From Bacteroidota bacterium (GTDB taxonomy: Bacteria > Bacteroidota > Bacteroidia > Bacteroidales > GCA-2748055), in assembly GCA_024244665.1 (NCBI GenBank), contig JAAEOI010000504.1, forward strand, positions 1-38,317: a stretch of 38,317 nt of DNA, in the 5' to 3' direction. Made by a program: the position numbers and the translations under genes. The notes beneath the pieces were generated by a model. That model did not search any database and was not told the origin of the DNA. It was given only the letters and a program-made list of their open reading frames with translations. Of this stretch, positions 1 to 10,500 are shown in pieces. Numbering within the stretch: position 1 is the stretch's first letter; each line of letters opens with the position of its first letter.

Positions 1-474
1 CGGTATTCGGTCCCGTGAAAACGTTCCCTCCCATTCATCTCGGTACCGATCCGGAAACGGAGTTTGGCGGCATCCTCCTCACCGAGAATATCCTTCAGGC
101 CAAAACACAGCTGCTCGGCGGTTTCATCCCAATCTTCAGGGTTGTGGCCATGAGCCACTTCCTCGAACCACCCGATCTCAGGAGTACTGGTAAGGCACCC
201 ACGTACGTGCAATATGAAGATTCATTTCTTCCACGCGATCCATTTCCTGCTGCCTGTCGCTCTCGTCATATCCACTGGCCTCAATCTCTGGCATCCAGGC
301 AAAACCATGGTAAACAGCATTTACTCCCAGAAAATCTTCAAAGCTTACCTTATCCAGGTTCACCTTTAAAACAGATTTTCCCTCACCCTCGGCAGAGATG
401 CTTTCCTGGGCATTCACATGGTTGCCAAGACAAGAAAACAGTATTATTGAACAGATGAAGCTTTTCATTACCAT
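1..474 (-). pseudogene. Frame-broken glycoside hydrolase gene, partial at the window edge
   Basis: The reading frame opens at 474 with a signal peptide (MVMKSFICSIILFSCLGNHV) and about 75 residues that look like the first strand of a TIM-barrel hydrolase (FLGVNAVYHGF, then LHIARTW). It stops at 178-180. From about 191 down to base 1 a different frame is coding. It contains NPEDWDETAEQLCFGLKDIL and RFRIGTEMNGRERF, closely matching residues 194-235 of the lipoprotein hydrolase at 5776-7551. In that homologue this block lies about 180 residues in, so the break looks like a deletion joining two parts rather than a single-base slip. The N-terminal part does not resemble the homologue, so it may come from another family. 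The ATG shares one base with the stop of the upstream GH78 gene (TGATG). The gene continues beyond the window. A sequencing or assembly error is the alternative. Confidence 0.6.
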
Positions 475-3026
475 CAGGTGTGTTTAAGTTTCAATACAAG
501 GCTTTCTCCTCCTTTAATAAGGTATCTGACAAGCTCATGATCCCCTTCCCCAATCAAGGGAAGATTTACTTTCTCGGCTTTATGAAGCCAGAGTTCCACT
601 TCCATATTCTCCGGAACAACTATATAGATTTTTCGCTTTCCTAAGAATCCTTCGGATTTGAAGCCGATGGCTCCATGCATGGTCTGAATATCTATATCTA
701 TCAAACTAATATCAGCAGGCTTGGGCCATAACCTGTATCGCGTCCCTCCGGGCGTAAGCGGTTTGGCCCCTATCAGGCCCTGATACAGCATAACGATGGG
801 TGCAACGGCAGCATGGCTCCATTGATGACCACAATTGTAATCGGCATCCCAGAATTCGGCAATGGTGTTGTTTTCAATCACAGAATTCATCGGACACCAT
901 TTTTCTTTCAGCTCTTTTATAACAGCTGGAATTTCATTGTGCTCGGCCAAGGCCCACAGCCTCCATACAGCATTACAGGGATAGGAAATACCCAGTTCTT
1001 CAGGCCTATCCTTCAGCAACTCAATTGACCGTGCTTCTTCATTGCCGGGACATTGATCGAAAAGTACAGCAGTTGCCAGGGCCCTGTCGCTATATCGTTT
1101 CTGGCTGCTTTCATCCAGCCAGGGAAGATTATCCACAAAGACTTTTTCTTCCCTGTCCCAGTACTTTTTTATACAGTTTAGGCGTAATCCTGCACCAAAA
1201 TCAGCGATTTCCTTCGACAGCTCTTTTTCCCCAAAGGAAAGACACAACTCAGAAAGGGCATGCTCACACATGGCAGCAGTGTACAAATTGAATGAAAGCT
1301 GTTTCTCTCTTTGCCTTGAAGGACTGTATGCCATATGATCCATCCAGACCCAGGGAACACCAATATCTTCAACTTTAAGAAGACCGTCCTGCTGATCCTC
1401 TATGGTTTTTAAATAAGTGAAAAACCTCAATAGACGCGGGTAAGTCTCCTGAAGTTCATCTTTATTACCAGTATAGAGATAATAGTGCCAGGCATCGAAA
1501 CAAAATCCAACCCCATGATCAAGCAAGGGTCCCCATTTCGTCATATCCATCTGGCGTTCGAACAAACGGGCCAGACGGTCATAAGCGGGCCAGCAATCCA
1601 GAAAATAACCGTCTTTAGTCATCCCCTGCCCAAAAGTATTTACAAAGCGGGCAGAAAGCCTTGTCTCTCCAAACATCTGGAAAAGAGGATGTAGTTGATG
1701 CCCACCATCCCCACTGTATTGCTGGCGTTCCCGGGCCATTCCATCCACTACAATATCCTGACAGGAATTATAGAGTGTATTCACATTGGCGTTAAATAGC
1801 CTTTGCAGGTCCGGGTCAGAAACTACAATCCGGGGTGTCACGGCGAAATCATAAGATCTGCGTAGCATCCCGATTTTTGAAACCCTTACCGGCCTGTCAA
1901 AATTCCGGATATGCAGTTGCATCCACCTTAAACTTTCATAATCAAAAGTTTTAAAATCATTCTTTCCTTCTTTGCAGACAAACCGTGTCCATGAGTTAAA
2001 ATGAGAATTAAAAATAACCTCATTGCCTGGTTTATGTGCTTCATGTACCAGCATCTCTATGATGGTACCTTCGGGAGCGTCAATGGTAAAATATGGAAAT
2101 CCAACCGAATGCTCTGCAAACTCGAAAGTAAGCAATGCCGCCTTATCCCCTTCCGGATTAATAGTGACAAATCCTTCCATGTATGCAGGAGCTGGTTTCA
2201 TCTTTTCGGCATCATAAGCCCCGGGCACCAGCATATCAAAATAGTTCTCCACAGGTTGCTTCCAGGTTATCCTGAAGGCCTCAGTCAACTGTTTAATATC
2301 AACCTCATTTTCCAGCATAAGCGGGATGGATCTCTTCCGGAGTTCAGTATTGTCATTTCCTTTTGTGCCGAACAGATATTCGGGATAACCAGCGGATATG
2401 GACGATTTACCCGGTGACCCGGGCAGTTCAGTGGCATTCAACCATTCCCTATTTTCCACGAAGGCTGCATCATTCCAGCCTTCCGGATACAGCCGCGCAT
2501 CAAAGCTCTCCTGCAGAGTGCGCAGATACCAGCGCTTATATTGTCCGGGATTCCAGCTCCGGGCCAGACAGGATCTCCATGTCTGATCGGACACGACCTC
2601 CATTCCATCCACATCCAGTTTGAATATAAAACCCGGAACACCAATGGGCCAGGTTCCGTCACCAACCCCGTAGAACAATACCTGGCAGGCTATTACATTC
2701 TTCCCCTTTTTGAGGTATTTTGTCAGATCCACCGGATCGACCTCCTGCCATCGGGGATCGGATGGAGCCGGTCCCCATTGGACTCGTTTGCCATTGACAA
2801 AAAGCTGGTAACGGCTGTCTGCAAAGATCCAGCCTTTTGCTGAGCTCACATCCTGATCGATGTTAATCTCCTTGCGGAACAGAATGAATGAGTTCTGAAG
2901 GGTGCGCTCCGATGGGTACCAGATCCATTTGGCAGGAGAAAGATCAAGTACCCGGTTTTGAGACTGAGCCGGAGAAATAAGGCACAGTAATAATGCAAAT
3001 AGGAGAAACAATCTGTTCAATTTCAT
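474..3026 (-). CDS. GH78-type alpha-L-rhamnosidase, secreted
   Basis: This 850-residue protein starts with a signal peptide (MKLNRLFLLFALLLCLISPA, then QSQ), so it acts outside the cytoplasm. An N-terminal beta-sandwich (about 30-200) is followed by a GH78 concave domain and an (alpha/alpha)6 barrel. The acidic catalytic cluster of the family is visible as VDGMARERQQYSGDGG (D428, E433, D440), and the likely general base is E724 in TIAEFWDADY. The C-terminal beta domain (about 755-850) includes LTPGGTRYRLWPKP. GH78 enzymes release terminal alpha-L-rhamnose by inversion. The cluster differs from the textbook DCPQRE form of the neighbouring GH78, so its linkage or sugar preference may differ. 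The start overlaps the stop of the upstream GH78 gene by four bases (ATGA), which suggests translational coupling. Confidence 0.85.
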   Translation of the reverse strand: MKLNRLFLLFALLLCLISPAQSQNRVLDLSPAKWIWYPSERTLQNSFILFRKEINIDQDVSSAKGWIFADSRYQLFVNGKRVQWGPAPSDPRWQEVDPVDLTKYLKKGKNVIACQVLFYGVGDGTWPIGVPGFIFKLDVDGMEVVSDQTWRSCLARSWNPGQYKRWYLRTLQESFDARLYPEGWNDAAFVENREWLNATELPGSPGKSSISAGYPEYLFGTKGNDNTELRKRSIPLMLENEVDIKQLTEAFRITWKQPVENYFDMLVPGAYDAEKMKPAPAYMEGFVTINPEGDKAALLTFEFAEHSVGFPYFTIDAPEGTIIEMLVHEAHKPGNEVIFNSHFNSWTRFVCKEGKNDFKTFDYESLRWMQLHIRNFDRPVRVSKIGMLRRSYDFAVTPRIVVSDPDLQRLFNANVNTLYNSCQDIVVDGMARERQQYSGDGGHQLHPLFQMFGETRLSARFVNTFGQGMTKDGYFLDCWPAYDRLARLFERQMDMTKWGPLLDHGVGFCFDAWHYYLYTGNKDELQETYPRLLRFFTYLKTIEDQQDGLLKVEDIGVPWVWMDHMAYSPSRQREKQLSFNLYTAAMCEHALSELCLSFGEKELSKEIADFGAGLRLNCIKKYWDREEKVFVDNLPWLDESSQKRYSDRALATAVLFDQCPGNEEARSIELLKDRPEELGISYPCNAVWRLWALAEHNEIPAVIKELKEKWCPMNSVIENNTIAEFWDADYNCGHQWSHAAVAPIVMLYQGLIGAKPLTPGGTRYRLWPKPADISLIDIDIQTMHGAIGFKSEGFLGKRKIYIVVPENMEVELWLHKAEKVNLPLIGEGDHELVRYLIKGGESLVLKLKHT

Positions 3027-5779
3027 AGCTGTTCTGTAATTTCAAATGAGTAGGACCCCGATCCCAGATCCAGGGATATTTGCCCTGGCTTATGGGAAAA
3101 TGGTTCAATTTTCCTGTTCTTCAGTGACCGGCCTCCTTCCCGAATATCTTTTTCCTTCAGGGCTGGTAAGACAAGCGTTGTACTGGTGTTGCACGGCACA
3201 TCAACTTCCACAAATAGCTTGGCACCCTTTTTCCGCCAGTCAAGTTTAATGAGCCCGTAGGGAGATTTATAGCTTGCATGGCTCCAGTCCAGTTGCCCTG
3301 TCAGCCGCGGTTCCACAAAAAAATGTTTGAATCCCGGTGCGTCCCGGTCTGGACGGATACCTGCAATATTCTGAAAAAACCAGTTACTCACATCACCAAA
3401 CATAATGTGATTCAATGATGCACGGGACCCCTCAGGCAGGCCATCCCATTGCTCCCACAGGGTGGTTGCCCCCTGCTTGATCCACCAGCCCCAGCTGGGG
3501 AAATCTTCATCTATGATCATTTTATAAGCCAGTTCCGCGTACCCGTTTTCCGACAGGGCGTGGGGGACATATTTTGCTCCCAGTATCCCTGCATCGATAT
3601 TACCGCCATTGTCCCTGACCATCTCCGCGAGCTTTTGCACCACCCTTTGCTTCTCCCCTTCCTCCACCAGTCCAAAGAAAACGGGGCAGCTCTGGTTGGT
3701 TTGGGTCCCGTTGCCATAGATCCCTGTTGCGGGATCGTAGAATTTTGCATTAAATGCTTCCTTTATCCTGGCTGACAGATCAGAATAGTATTCCTGGTCG
3801 TCTTCCTTTCCCAGCAATGCAGATGTCTGTGCCAATATTTCTGAAAACATATAATAGTATGCGGTAGAAGTAAGAGGGACGATCCTCTTTGACCTGTCGT
3901 AAGTGTGATCTCCCAGTCCGGTCGACACAATATGACCCTCCGATATGCCCGTATAGTATGCATGCAGCCTTTTCATTCCCCCGTAATGCCTTTCCAGGGT
4001 TTCCACATCACCATCGAACAGGTACATCTGCCAGGGAATAATCAGGTAGGCACCTACCCAATCGGGACCATTATACTGATAATAACCCCATTGAGAACCA
4101 GGGATAATGGCAGACAGGTTGCCATCCGCTCTTTGCTCATCGCCCATATCCTGCACGTACTTGGCATAGGCCGTATTGGAATGAAAATTCCAGAGCCCGG
4201 TTTCCACAGCCAGCTGTGCATCGCCGGTCCAGCCGTTTTTCTCCCTCTGGGGGCAATCGGTAGGATATCCGTGGTAGTTGGAAAGAAAGGACCGTAGCGT
4301 ATTCTGCTGGGTCCTATTGACGATCTCATTGGAGCATTCGAATACGCCGCGTGTCCTGAAATCGGTATTAGCTACAATGGCGCTTATGCTCTCTTTGCCA
4401 AGCTCTCCCGGATAACCCGATATTTCAATATACTGGAAACCGTGGTAGGAAAATTTGGTCTCAAAGGTATCCGGCTCCTCACCTGCCAGGATAAACCTGT
4501 CCACCTGGGCAAAACCATCAATAAAAAAGTCCACATTGTCCTGGTAAACCGAATCCCCAACAACAGCCTCCCCGTACTTCAAAGTAATGGTATCCCCTCG
4601 TTGACCTTTAACTATTATGCGTGACCATCCGGCCATATTCCGTCCATAATCGAGGATATATCTCCCATCCTTTTTTCTCTCGATACTCACTGGACTGAGT
4701 TCCGTGATTGCCCGGACAGGTTCCATGGTCTCTGCTCTCAGCTGACCGCCGGGAGTGGGAACGATAAAGACATGGGCCCACTTGCTGTCATCAAATCCAC
4801 AGCTCTTCCATCCTTCCTGTTCCAACCTGGCATCATGGACCACACCCTGTCTGACACTGTTGAAAGTCAGCGGTCCCGGACTTGTTTTCCAGGAATCATC
4901 ACTGGTGATCATCTCCCGGGATCCGTCTTCATAAAGCACCTCCACCTGCATGATCACACGGGGCTTCCCCCGCCAGGGCGCATGGTCGAATCCCCATACC
5001 GCACTTGTAAACATATTGTACCATCCATTCCCCAGCATAATGCCGATTGTGTTCCTTTCTTTAAGCATGGAGCCCACATCGTAGACCGCATACATAATGG
5101 TTTTATCATATCGGGTAAATGCCGGGTCCAGTTCATGGTTCCCCACCTTTTCCCCATTCAAAAAGGCTTCATAATAGCCCAGGCCGCTCACATACATGCG
5201 GGCAGATTCTATATTGCTTTTCAAACTGAACTCTTTCCGGAAGAGTGGTGAACCCTCCTCCCAGGGGGAATTATCCTTCTCTGCTTTTCTCCCACGTTCC
5301 TGTAAAAAGCGTGGCCAGGAAGCCACACTCGGTGCGGAGATCCATTTTGCTTTCCAGTCCTCCTCTTCCAGCAGGGCCATTTCAAAAAAGGAAAGCTCGC
5401 TGAATGGACTTAAGACTCCTGATGCATCCCTGATCCTAACTTTCCAGAAATACCTCTTACCCGATTGTAAGTCTTTTCCCGCATAGCTTACCTGGATGGA
5501 ATTGTCCGATAATATTTCACCGGAATCCCACATGTCGGCCTTATCTATACGCAGTAATTCCTCAGATGAGGCAACCATGATGTGGTAGGCACTTTGCATG
5601 ACATTCCGCTTCCCGCTGCAACCTATTTCCCAGCCCAGCCGGGGTGAAGGATTATCAATCCCCACAGGATCAGTCTGATAATCGCAGTTCAGTTTTGTTA
5701 CGGCCAGGCCATTCCCGAATAAGGAAGCAGGCCCAAGGAGCAGAAGGACCAGAATAATCAAAGGGTTTTGCTTCATCAT
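3023..5779 (-). CDS. GH78 alpha-L-rhamnosidase, canonical
   Basis: This 918-residue protein has a signal peptide (MMKQNPLIILVLLLLGPASL) and the standard GH78 order. A fibronectin-like N domain (about 25-140) has the typical LNCDYQTDPVGIDNPSPRLG opening. It is followed by a rhamnose-binding beta-sandwich with FLNGEKVGNHELDP and LGNGWYN, a linker domain ending in SYHGFQYIEISG, the (alpha/alpha)6 catalytic barrel and a C-terminal beta domain. The signature DCPQREKNGWTGDAQ gives D508, E513 and D520, and TTLWEQWDG supplies the general base E776. Length and motifs match well-studied bacterial GH78 exo-rhamnosidases. The gene overlaps both neighbours by four bases (ATGA junctions at 3023-3026 and 5776-5779), so it is part of one polycistronic message. 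Confidence 0.93.
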   Translation of the reverse strand: MMKQNPLIILVLLLLGPASLFGNGLAVTKLNCDYQTDPVGIDNPSPRLGWEIGCSGKRNVMQSAYHIMVASSEELLRIDKADMWDSGEILSDNSIQVSYAGKDLQSGKRYFWKVRIRDASGVLSPFSELSFFEMALLEEEDWKAKWISAPSVASWPRFLQERGRKAEKDNSPWEEGSPLFRKEFSLKSNIESARMYVSGLGYYEAFLNGEKVGNHELDPAFTRYDKTIMYAVYDVGSMLKERNTIGIMLGNGWYNMFTSAVWGFDHAPWRGKPRVIMQVEVLYEDGSREMITSDDSWKTSPGPLTFNSVRQGVVHDARLEQEGWKSCGFDDSKWAHVFIVPTPGGQLRAETMEPVRAITELSPVSIERKKDGRYILDYGRNMAGWSRIIVKGQRGDTITLKYGEAVVGDSVYQDNVDFFIDGFAQVDRFILAGEEPDTFETKFSYHGFQYIEISGYPGELGKESISAIVANTDFRTRGVFECSNEIVNRTQQNTLRSFLSNYHGYPTDCPQREKNGWTGDAQLAVETGLWNFHSNTAYAKYVQDMGDEQRADGNLSAIIPGSQWGYYQYNGPDWVGAYLIIPWQMYLFDGDVETLERHYGGMKRLHAYYTGISEGHIVSTGLGDHTYDRSKRIVPLTSTAYYYMFSEILAQTSALLGKEDDQEYYSDLSARIKEAFNAKFYDPATGIYGNGTQTNQSCPVFFGLVEEGEKQRVVQKLAEMVRDNGGNIDAGILGAKYVPHALSENGYAELAYKMIIDEDFPSWGWWIKQGATTLWEQWDGLPEGSRASLNHIMFGDVSNWFFQNIAGIRPDRDAPGFKHFFVEPRLTGQLDWSHASYKSPYGLIKLDWRKKGAKLFVEVDVPCNTSTTLVLPALKEKDIREGGRSLKNRKIEPFSHKPGQISLDLGSGSYSFEITEQL

Positions 5780-7551
5780 TTCAACTCAATTACCATGCTT
5801 TCAGGGGCGGCCATATCAAAGGTCAGGAGATATTCATCCCCCTTCTTTTTGATTTCTCCTTCAAATTCATTCAATGACAGGGAGGCCTTCCACATCGCTT
5901 CATAGCGCTCCCTGTTTTGCAGTACCATTTCATCGGCTTTTCTTCTGTTTGTGACCATCCTTCTGTAATCGGATATATACTCGGGCTTCTCAGCGACCTT
6001 ATCCTCCAGTAAGCCATTTCTCTCTAAATCATACCGTATCTGGTACATGATGCTGTTAGTGTTATTTGAGCTAGCCGACATGGCAGTCTTTATATCAATG
6101 TCGAACAGTGACTTTGGCAATTTAATGCTTACCCTGTTTTCATTATGTGCTGTCCGGTCCGCATTAAAAGCCGTCACCAGCAAGTAGGCTTTGTCTTCAA
6201 ACACACTCAGCATGGAGGTAAATGTAGTTTCATCCTCACTCACCGGTGTTTCCGGGAAGACTTTATAGGATGCTCCTCCAGCCATAAAATCCAGTACGCT
6301 ATATCCCCAGGCATGTGTACTTGGAATATAAAATGCATCTCCTTTGGCACCCGCTACCCTGTCCAGCATGTTCCAGTGAAACAACTCATCCAGGCCAATT
6401 TCCCGGAGGTTCATCACCACCTGCAGATTCATGGCATTACCAAAGGCATCCGGATTATGAGTGGGCGGATCAGCCGTCCAGTTACCCAGTGCGCCAAACT
6501 CGTGTATCTCTCGGGTGAACTTGCCTTTGTACCCGGGAATGCTATCCTCGATATAGTCCCATACCTCATCAATACCTGTTATGATCCTGCTCAAATCGTT
6601 GGTTTCCGCATAGTAACGCGAGGCCGCCACAAAGCCAGGCAGTACAGTTGCTGGCTGGCCTGTTTTCCTGTTATTCTGCGTGGACATATGACGCAAGACC
6701 CTGAACATCCCAATATTATGGCTGTTTTTTACGCTTTCAATAGATGCTCCCGATACATTCCAGGGATTGACAGATGCTTCGGGCAGTATCTCATGTACGG
6801 CAGCCGTGGTATAATCAATATGTGTAAGGAAGCGGTCCTCGGTTCCGGCAAAACGCTCCACCCCGTTCATCTCAGTGCCAATGCGAAAACGTAAAACACC
6901 TGCCTTCTCCTCTCCCAGTATCTCTTTCAGTGTTACACATAAAGCTTTCACCATCTCATACCACTCTTCCGGATCATCAGGGGGGGCTGCATTGCCATAC
7001 CCTCCCAATGCTGGATTCATGCTGAAGTCCCATGGAAAATTGTCCAGTACAATGGTAAAATCCTCATATCCGTTTTCCAAATAGGGCTGCAGGCGTTCTT
7101 TTATCAGCTCAGGTTGATATACCATTTTGCCCCCTGAATCCCGGTATGCAAAATCCTTTTTCCTGAGCTCCTCCATAATAAGCATGTCTTCCGCCGTTAG
7201 TCCGGCATTAATAGCAGCTGTTGTCTCCGGATCCTTTTCAAGCTTGTGCAGCTTCCCTATCCCCTTGTATCCTGAGTAACCTCCCAGCAACCTGACCACC
7301 GACAGGCGATCCGCCCAGGGAACTTCCATGGCGTAAGGGCGCTTCTTGTACGGGAGATCGCTATCCAGCAAATAATCGGGTATTTCATAGAGCCATAAGC
7401 CATCCTGCAGATGAGGCCCTAATACGGGATGATTGCGCCAGAAAGCATCCAGCTCGCCCATGGGAACAACACTATCCGTTGAATCTGTGCATGCTCCTAT
7501 CATCAATGTCATCAGAATCAAGCCAACAATTTTTCGTTTCATAGTCTTCAT
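5776..7551 (-). CDS. Clan GH-A-like glycoside hydrolase, lipoprotein
   Basis: This 591-residue protein begins with a lipoprotein signal (LMTLMIGAC, Cys21 as the lipidated residue), so it is probably membrane anchored. The body reads as a TIM barrel with a candidate acid/base in RFRIGTEMNG (E227) and a candidate nucleophile in REIHEFGALG (E351), followed by HWNML and a C-terminal beta domain containing LLVTAFNADR. It is a paralogue of the protein at 19510-21372 (shared PDYLL, LSVVR, PPDDPEEWYE-like, SVLD and AFNADR blocks) and of the broken fragment at the left edge. I cannot assign a GH family by eye; GH39-like or agarase-like labels are plausible. It sits 15 bases downstream of the GH106 gene and overlaps the next GH78 gene by four bases. 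Confidence 0.75.
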   Translation of the reverse strand: MKTMKRKIVGLILMTLMIGACTDSTDSVVPMGELDAFWRNHPVLGPHLQDGLWLYEIPDYLLDSDLPYKKRPYAMEVPWADRLSVVRLLGGYSGYKGIGKLHKLEKDPETTAAINAGLTAEDMLIMEELRKKDFAYRDSGGKMVYQPELIKERLQPYLENGYEDFTIVLDNFPWDFSMNPALGGYGNAAPPDDPEEWYEMVKALCVTLKEILGEEKAGVLRFRIGTEMNGVERFAGTEDRFLTHIDYTTAAVHEILPEASVNPWNVSGASIESVKNSHNIGMFRVLRHMSTQNNRKTGQPATVLPGFVAASRYYAETNDLSRIITGIDEVWDYIEDSIPGYKGKFTREIHEFGALGNWTADPPTHNPDAFGNAMNLQVVMNLREIGLDELFHWNMLDRVAGAKGDAFYIPSTHAWGYSVLDFMAGGASYKVFPETPVSEDETTFTSMLSVFEDKAYLLVTAFNADRTAHNENRVSIKLPKSLFDIDIKTAMSASSNNTNSIMYQIRYDLERNGLLEDKVAEKPEYISDYRRMVTNRRKADEMVLQNRERYEAMWKASLSLNEFEGEIKKKGDEYLLTFDMAAPESMVIELK

Positions 7552-7566
7552 TTTTATCAGGTTTTG

Positions 7567-10500
7567 TTATTGTTTCTCCATTTGAATAGTTACCGGCCCC
7601 AGCAGTCCGGCCGGTAACAGGGGCGAGTCTTTTGTCCAGTGGTTGCAGGTTGGGAAGGTATAGCGTCCTGAGGTGCGGGGCTCATTGCCATCAAACCAGG
7701 GTGGAAAACGCTGCAGCATCCGCCAGGTACCCGTGCGATGCTGAGTACCTTTGGAATACTCACAATCGGCGGGTAATTGTTCATCACCGATCAGGCGGTT
7801 GGCCCAGACACTGATAATATCAATCTCAAGTTGATTCCCCCCGGCTTTAATCACATCAGTGATTTCGACATGCCAGGGAGCGCACCATACCACACCCAGG
7901 TTTTGTCCGTTCAGCCTTACCTCCGCCACATTATCAAACCGACCCAGGTCCAGGTACAAAGGTGTTCCCGATGGCAAGCCAGGAAAATCAAAGCTTTTAT
8001 AATATGTAGCCGTGCCGGAATAATACTTAATCCCCTCCTCGGGACGATCTGTCCAATCCACCAGGCTGGTGAACTTCACCCGCTCTTCAGGGCCACCCCA
8101 TTCCGGGTCAAACTGCACCTCCCACTCCCCTTCAATAGTCTTCAGTGTTTCCAGTCCCGGAAAATTCCCCACAGTTTCCCCGGGGTCATTTTCGGAACGG
8201 TTGAATAAAATAAAATAGGATCCCAAAGGTTCAAACTCCAGCTTAAGAGTCGTATTTCCATTTCCCTGTTTGTATACAGGTAAATCACGCACTTCCCCGT
8301 TTAATGGGTTCCACAGGGTGGGAATTCCTGAAGCCACACGGAATGTAGCCGTGGTGAACAGTTTTTCACCGGCAGGGTTTGCCAGGAAGTAAAAATCCTT
8401 ACCCTGAATTTTCTTATGAATATGGCGTAATGGAATTCCTGAGTCTGAGTTAAAATCGTGTTTTACATCGATGATTTGCAGGGCTTCTTCCACAGACATC
8501 CCCCAAAGTAAACGTCCATTCCCAATCATTCTGTCAACAGAGGAGCCATTCTCTTTACCCCAGAGCTTGGTGGCCAGCTCAGTCACAGTGACATCGGAAA
8601 CGGGCTGTCCGGCAAGACTGGGCGAATGTTCAGGTTTGGGTGCCATAATGCAGGCCCCGGCAGAAAGCAGCTCAGCGATCCTCTCTATCATTTCCGGGGT
8701 CATATAGGGGACATCCGGCAGCACCAGCAGCCGGTAACTAATTCCAGAAGGTAAAACAAGGCCGCCATTCTTTACTCTGGCCAGGTTCAGAATCGCGTTC
8801 GGGTCGCAGATATCATAGTCATAACCACGGGGAATGGACATTTGCCCCGAGGGAATAAAAGATTCATTGGGAGAATTTTCGCCCACGGAATAGAGCACAT
8901 CTGCTACAAAGGTCCCCTGTTGAAGCAAATACTGACTTCGACTGATGTACTTCGTAAATGCGGGCATCTGTTTCCACCAGGTATTGGTTCGCTCAAAATG
9001 GGTTCCGAATACGGCAAGACTCTGTCCTGGATAAATATGGTCCCAGGGCTGATGAACGGAAACATGGAAACAAAGGCGGTTAACCCCTCCACACAGGATG
9101 GCATCCACATGCGGCTTCAAATCCCAGAAATCGGAAGAGTAGTTACCTCCGGATGAACTTCGAGCTGTAAGGGCCTCACACTGTATAATAGGCTTACCGT
9201 AAACATGCGCCGGACTTGCTGCCTTTTTCAGGTGTTCCACCCCGGAAACCGTATTGTAATCCACCCAGAATTCACACATCGGAATATCCGCTTTACTGGC
9301 GGCGGCAACATTGTTGAACTGATTCTGGTGATAGGGTTCCAGTGAGAACTGTTTTCCGGCCTGTTCACAGAGCTGTTGCATATGCCCGAAATAGTTTTCG
9401 TGGATCAGGTCGGTGACCGTATTGCGGAAATCCCATAAAAACCGTTCGCTGTCATTCAGGTTGTTTACAATGCGTCCCGTTAGCACCGGTAAATACCCGG
9501 TGATCCCGTAGCCCCGCAGATCATGGAACTCCTTCTCCATCCGCGGCGTCCATGTTTGATAATAACGCTCATAACTGTCTATATGAAAGGATTTTATAGC
9601 CATTTTAGTATTTGGATTGTCTAACCATGGCTGAACTGATTTTTCCCAATGCAAGTCCAGCGCCGCTTTACTAAATTTATCGATCTCCAGTCCCTTTGCT
9701 TCAGGTGCAGATGGTTCAACGGTGGAACCGGTTGGGGTGTGCCCGAAACGCAAAATGGTCCAGCTTCCTTCCGGAACATCCCATTTCAGGTGTCCGCCTG
9801 GATCCATTCTGGAAGTCAGATCAATAATTTCATCCTTACTAATTCCAACGTTTTGGCTTAGCTCAACATCAGAAAACTCAGGATTTTCCTCATTATAGGG
9901 ATCTCCCATCATTTTTGCTGTCCAATCGGTAATTCGTGGAATATTTTCCAGCCTGAATTCACCCACAAAGGATTCCCCTTCAAATTCCACTCGCCAGTAC
10001 CTGGCTGTCACTTGCGGAAAATTGCGAACAACGGACATATAGACCCGGGGCGTTTTAAAGGACAGCACCTCCTCCCACTCTTTGCCATCATTGGAACAAA
10101 GCAGTTTTTCGGCTGTAAATCCCTTCTGGAAAGTCGTCAGCAGGGAAACAGATTGAGCGCTAAAGGGCTGATCATATTTTAGTTGCAAAAATATTATTCC
10201 ATCATTCCCTTTCTTAATGCCTGTCCAGCTCCTCCGGTTTCCATCAAACATAAGCTGTGGGTCGTCGAGCTGACTGCCTTCAACTTTGAAGGATGTTTGG
10301 CATAGCTCCAACGCAGGTGTTGGAAAGGCAATGACAGCAACATCTCTGTAATAATCCAGGTTTACCGGCGGATGGGTTAAGCTTTCTTCAAAGTGTTTCC
10401 CTCCCACAGTTTGAAATTCACTCCAGACCAGCTCCTGCATGGCCATCTCCGGAGTAACCCAGGGTCCGCCGCTGGCTGACCATCCTCCCATGGAATTGTA

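Noticed and set aside
15..458. Plus-strand open frame of 147 codons at the left edge
   Set aside because: The minus strand here encodes clear hydrolase sequence in two frames that matches a paralogue; the plus frame has no such support.
6145..6894. Plus-strand open frame of 249 codons
   Set aside because: It is antisense to the clan GH-A-like gene at 5776-7551, which has signal peptide and catalytic motifs; the antisense product is Cys/His-rich nonsense without domains.
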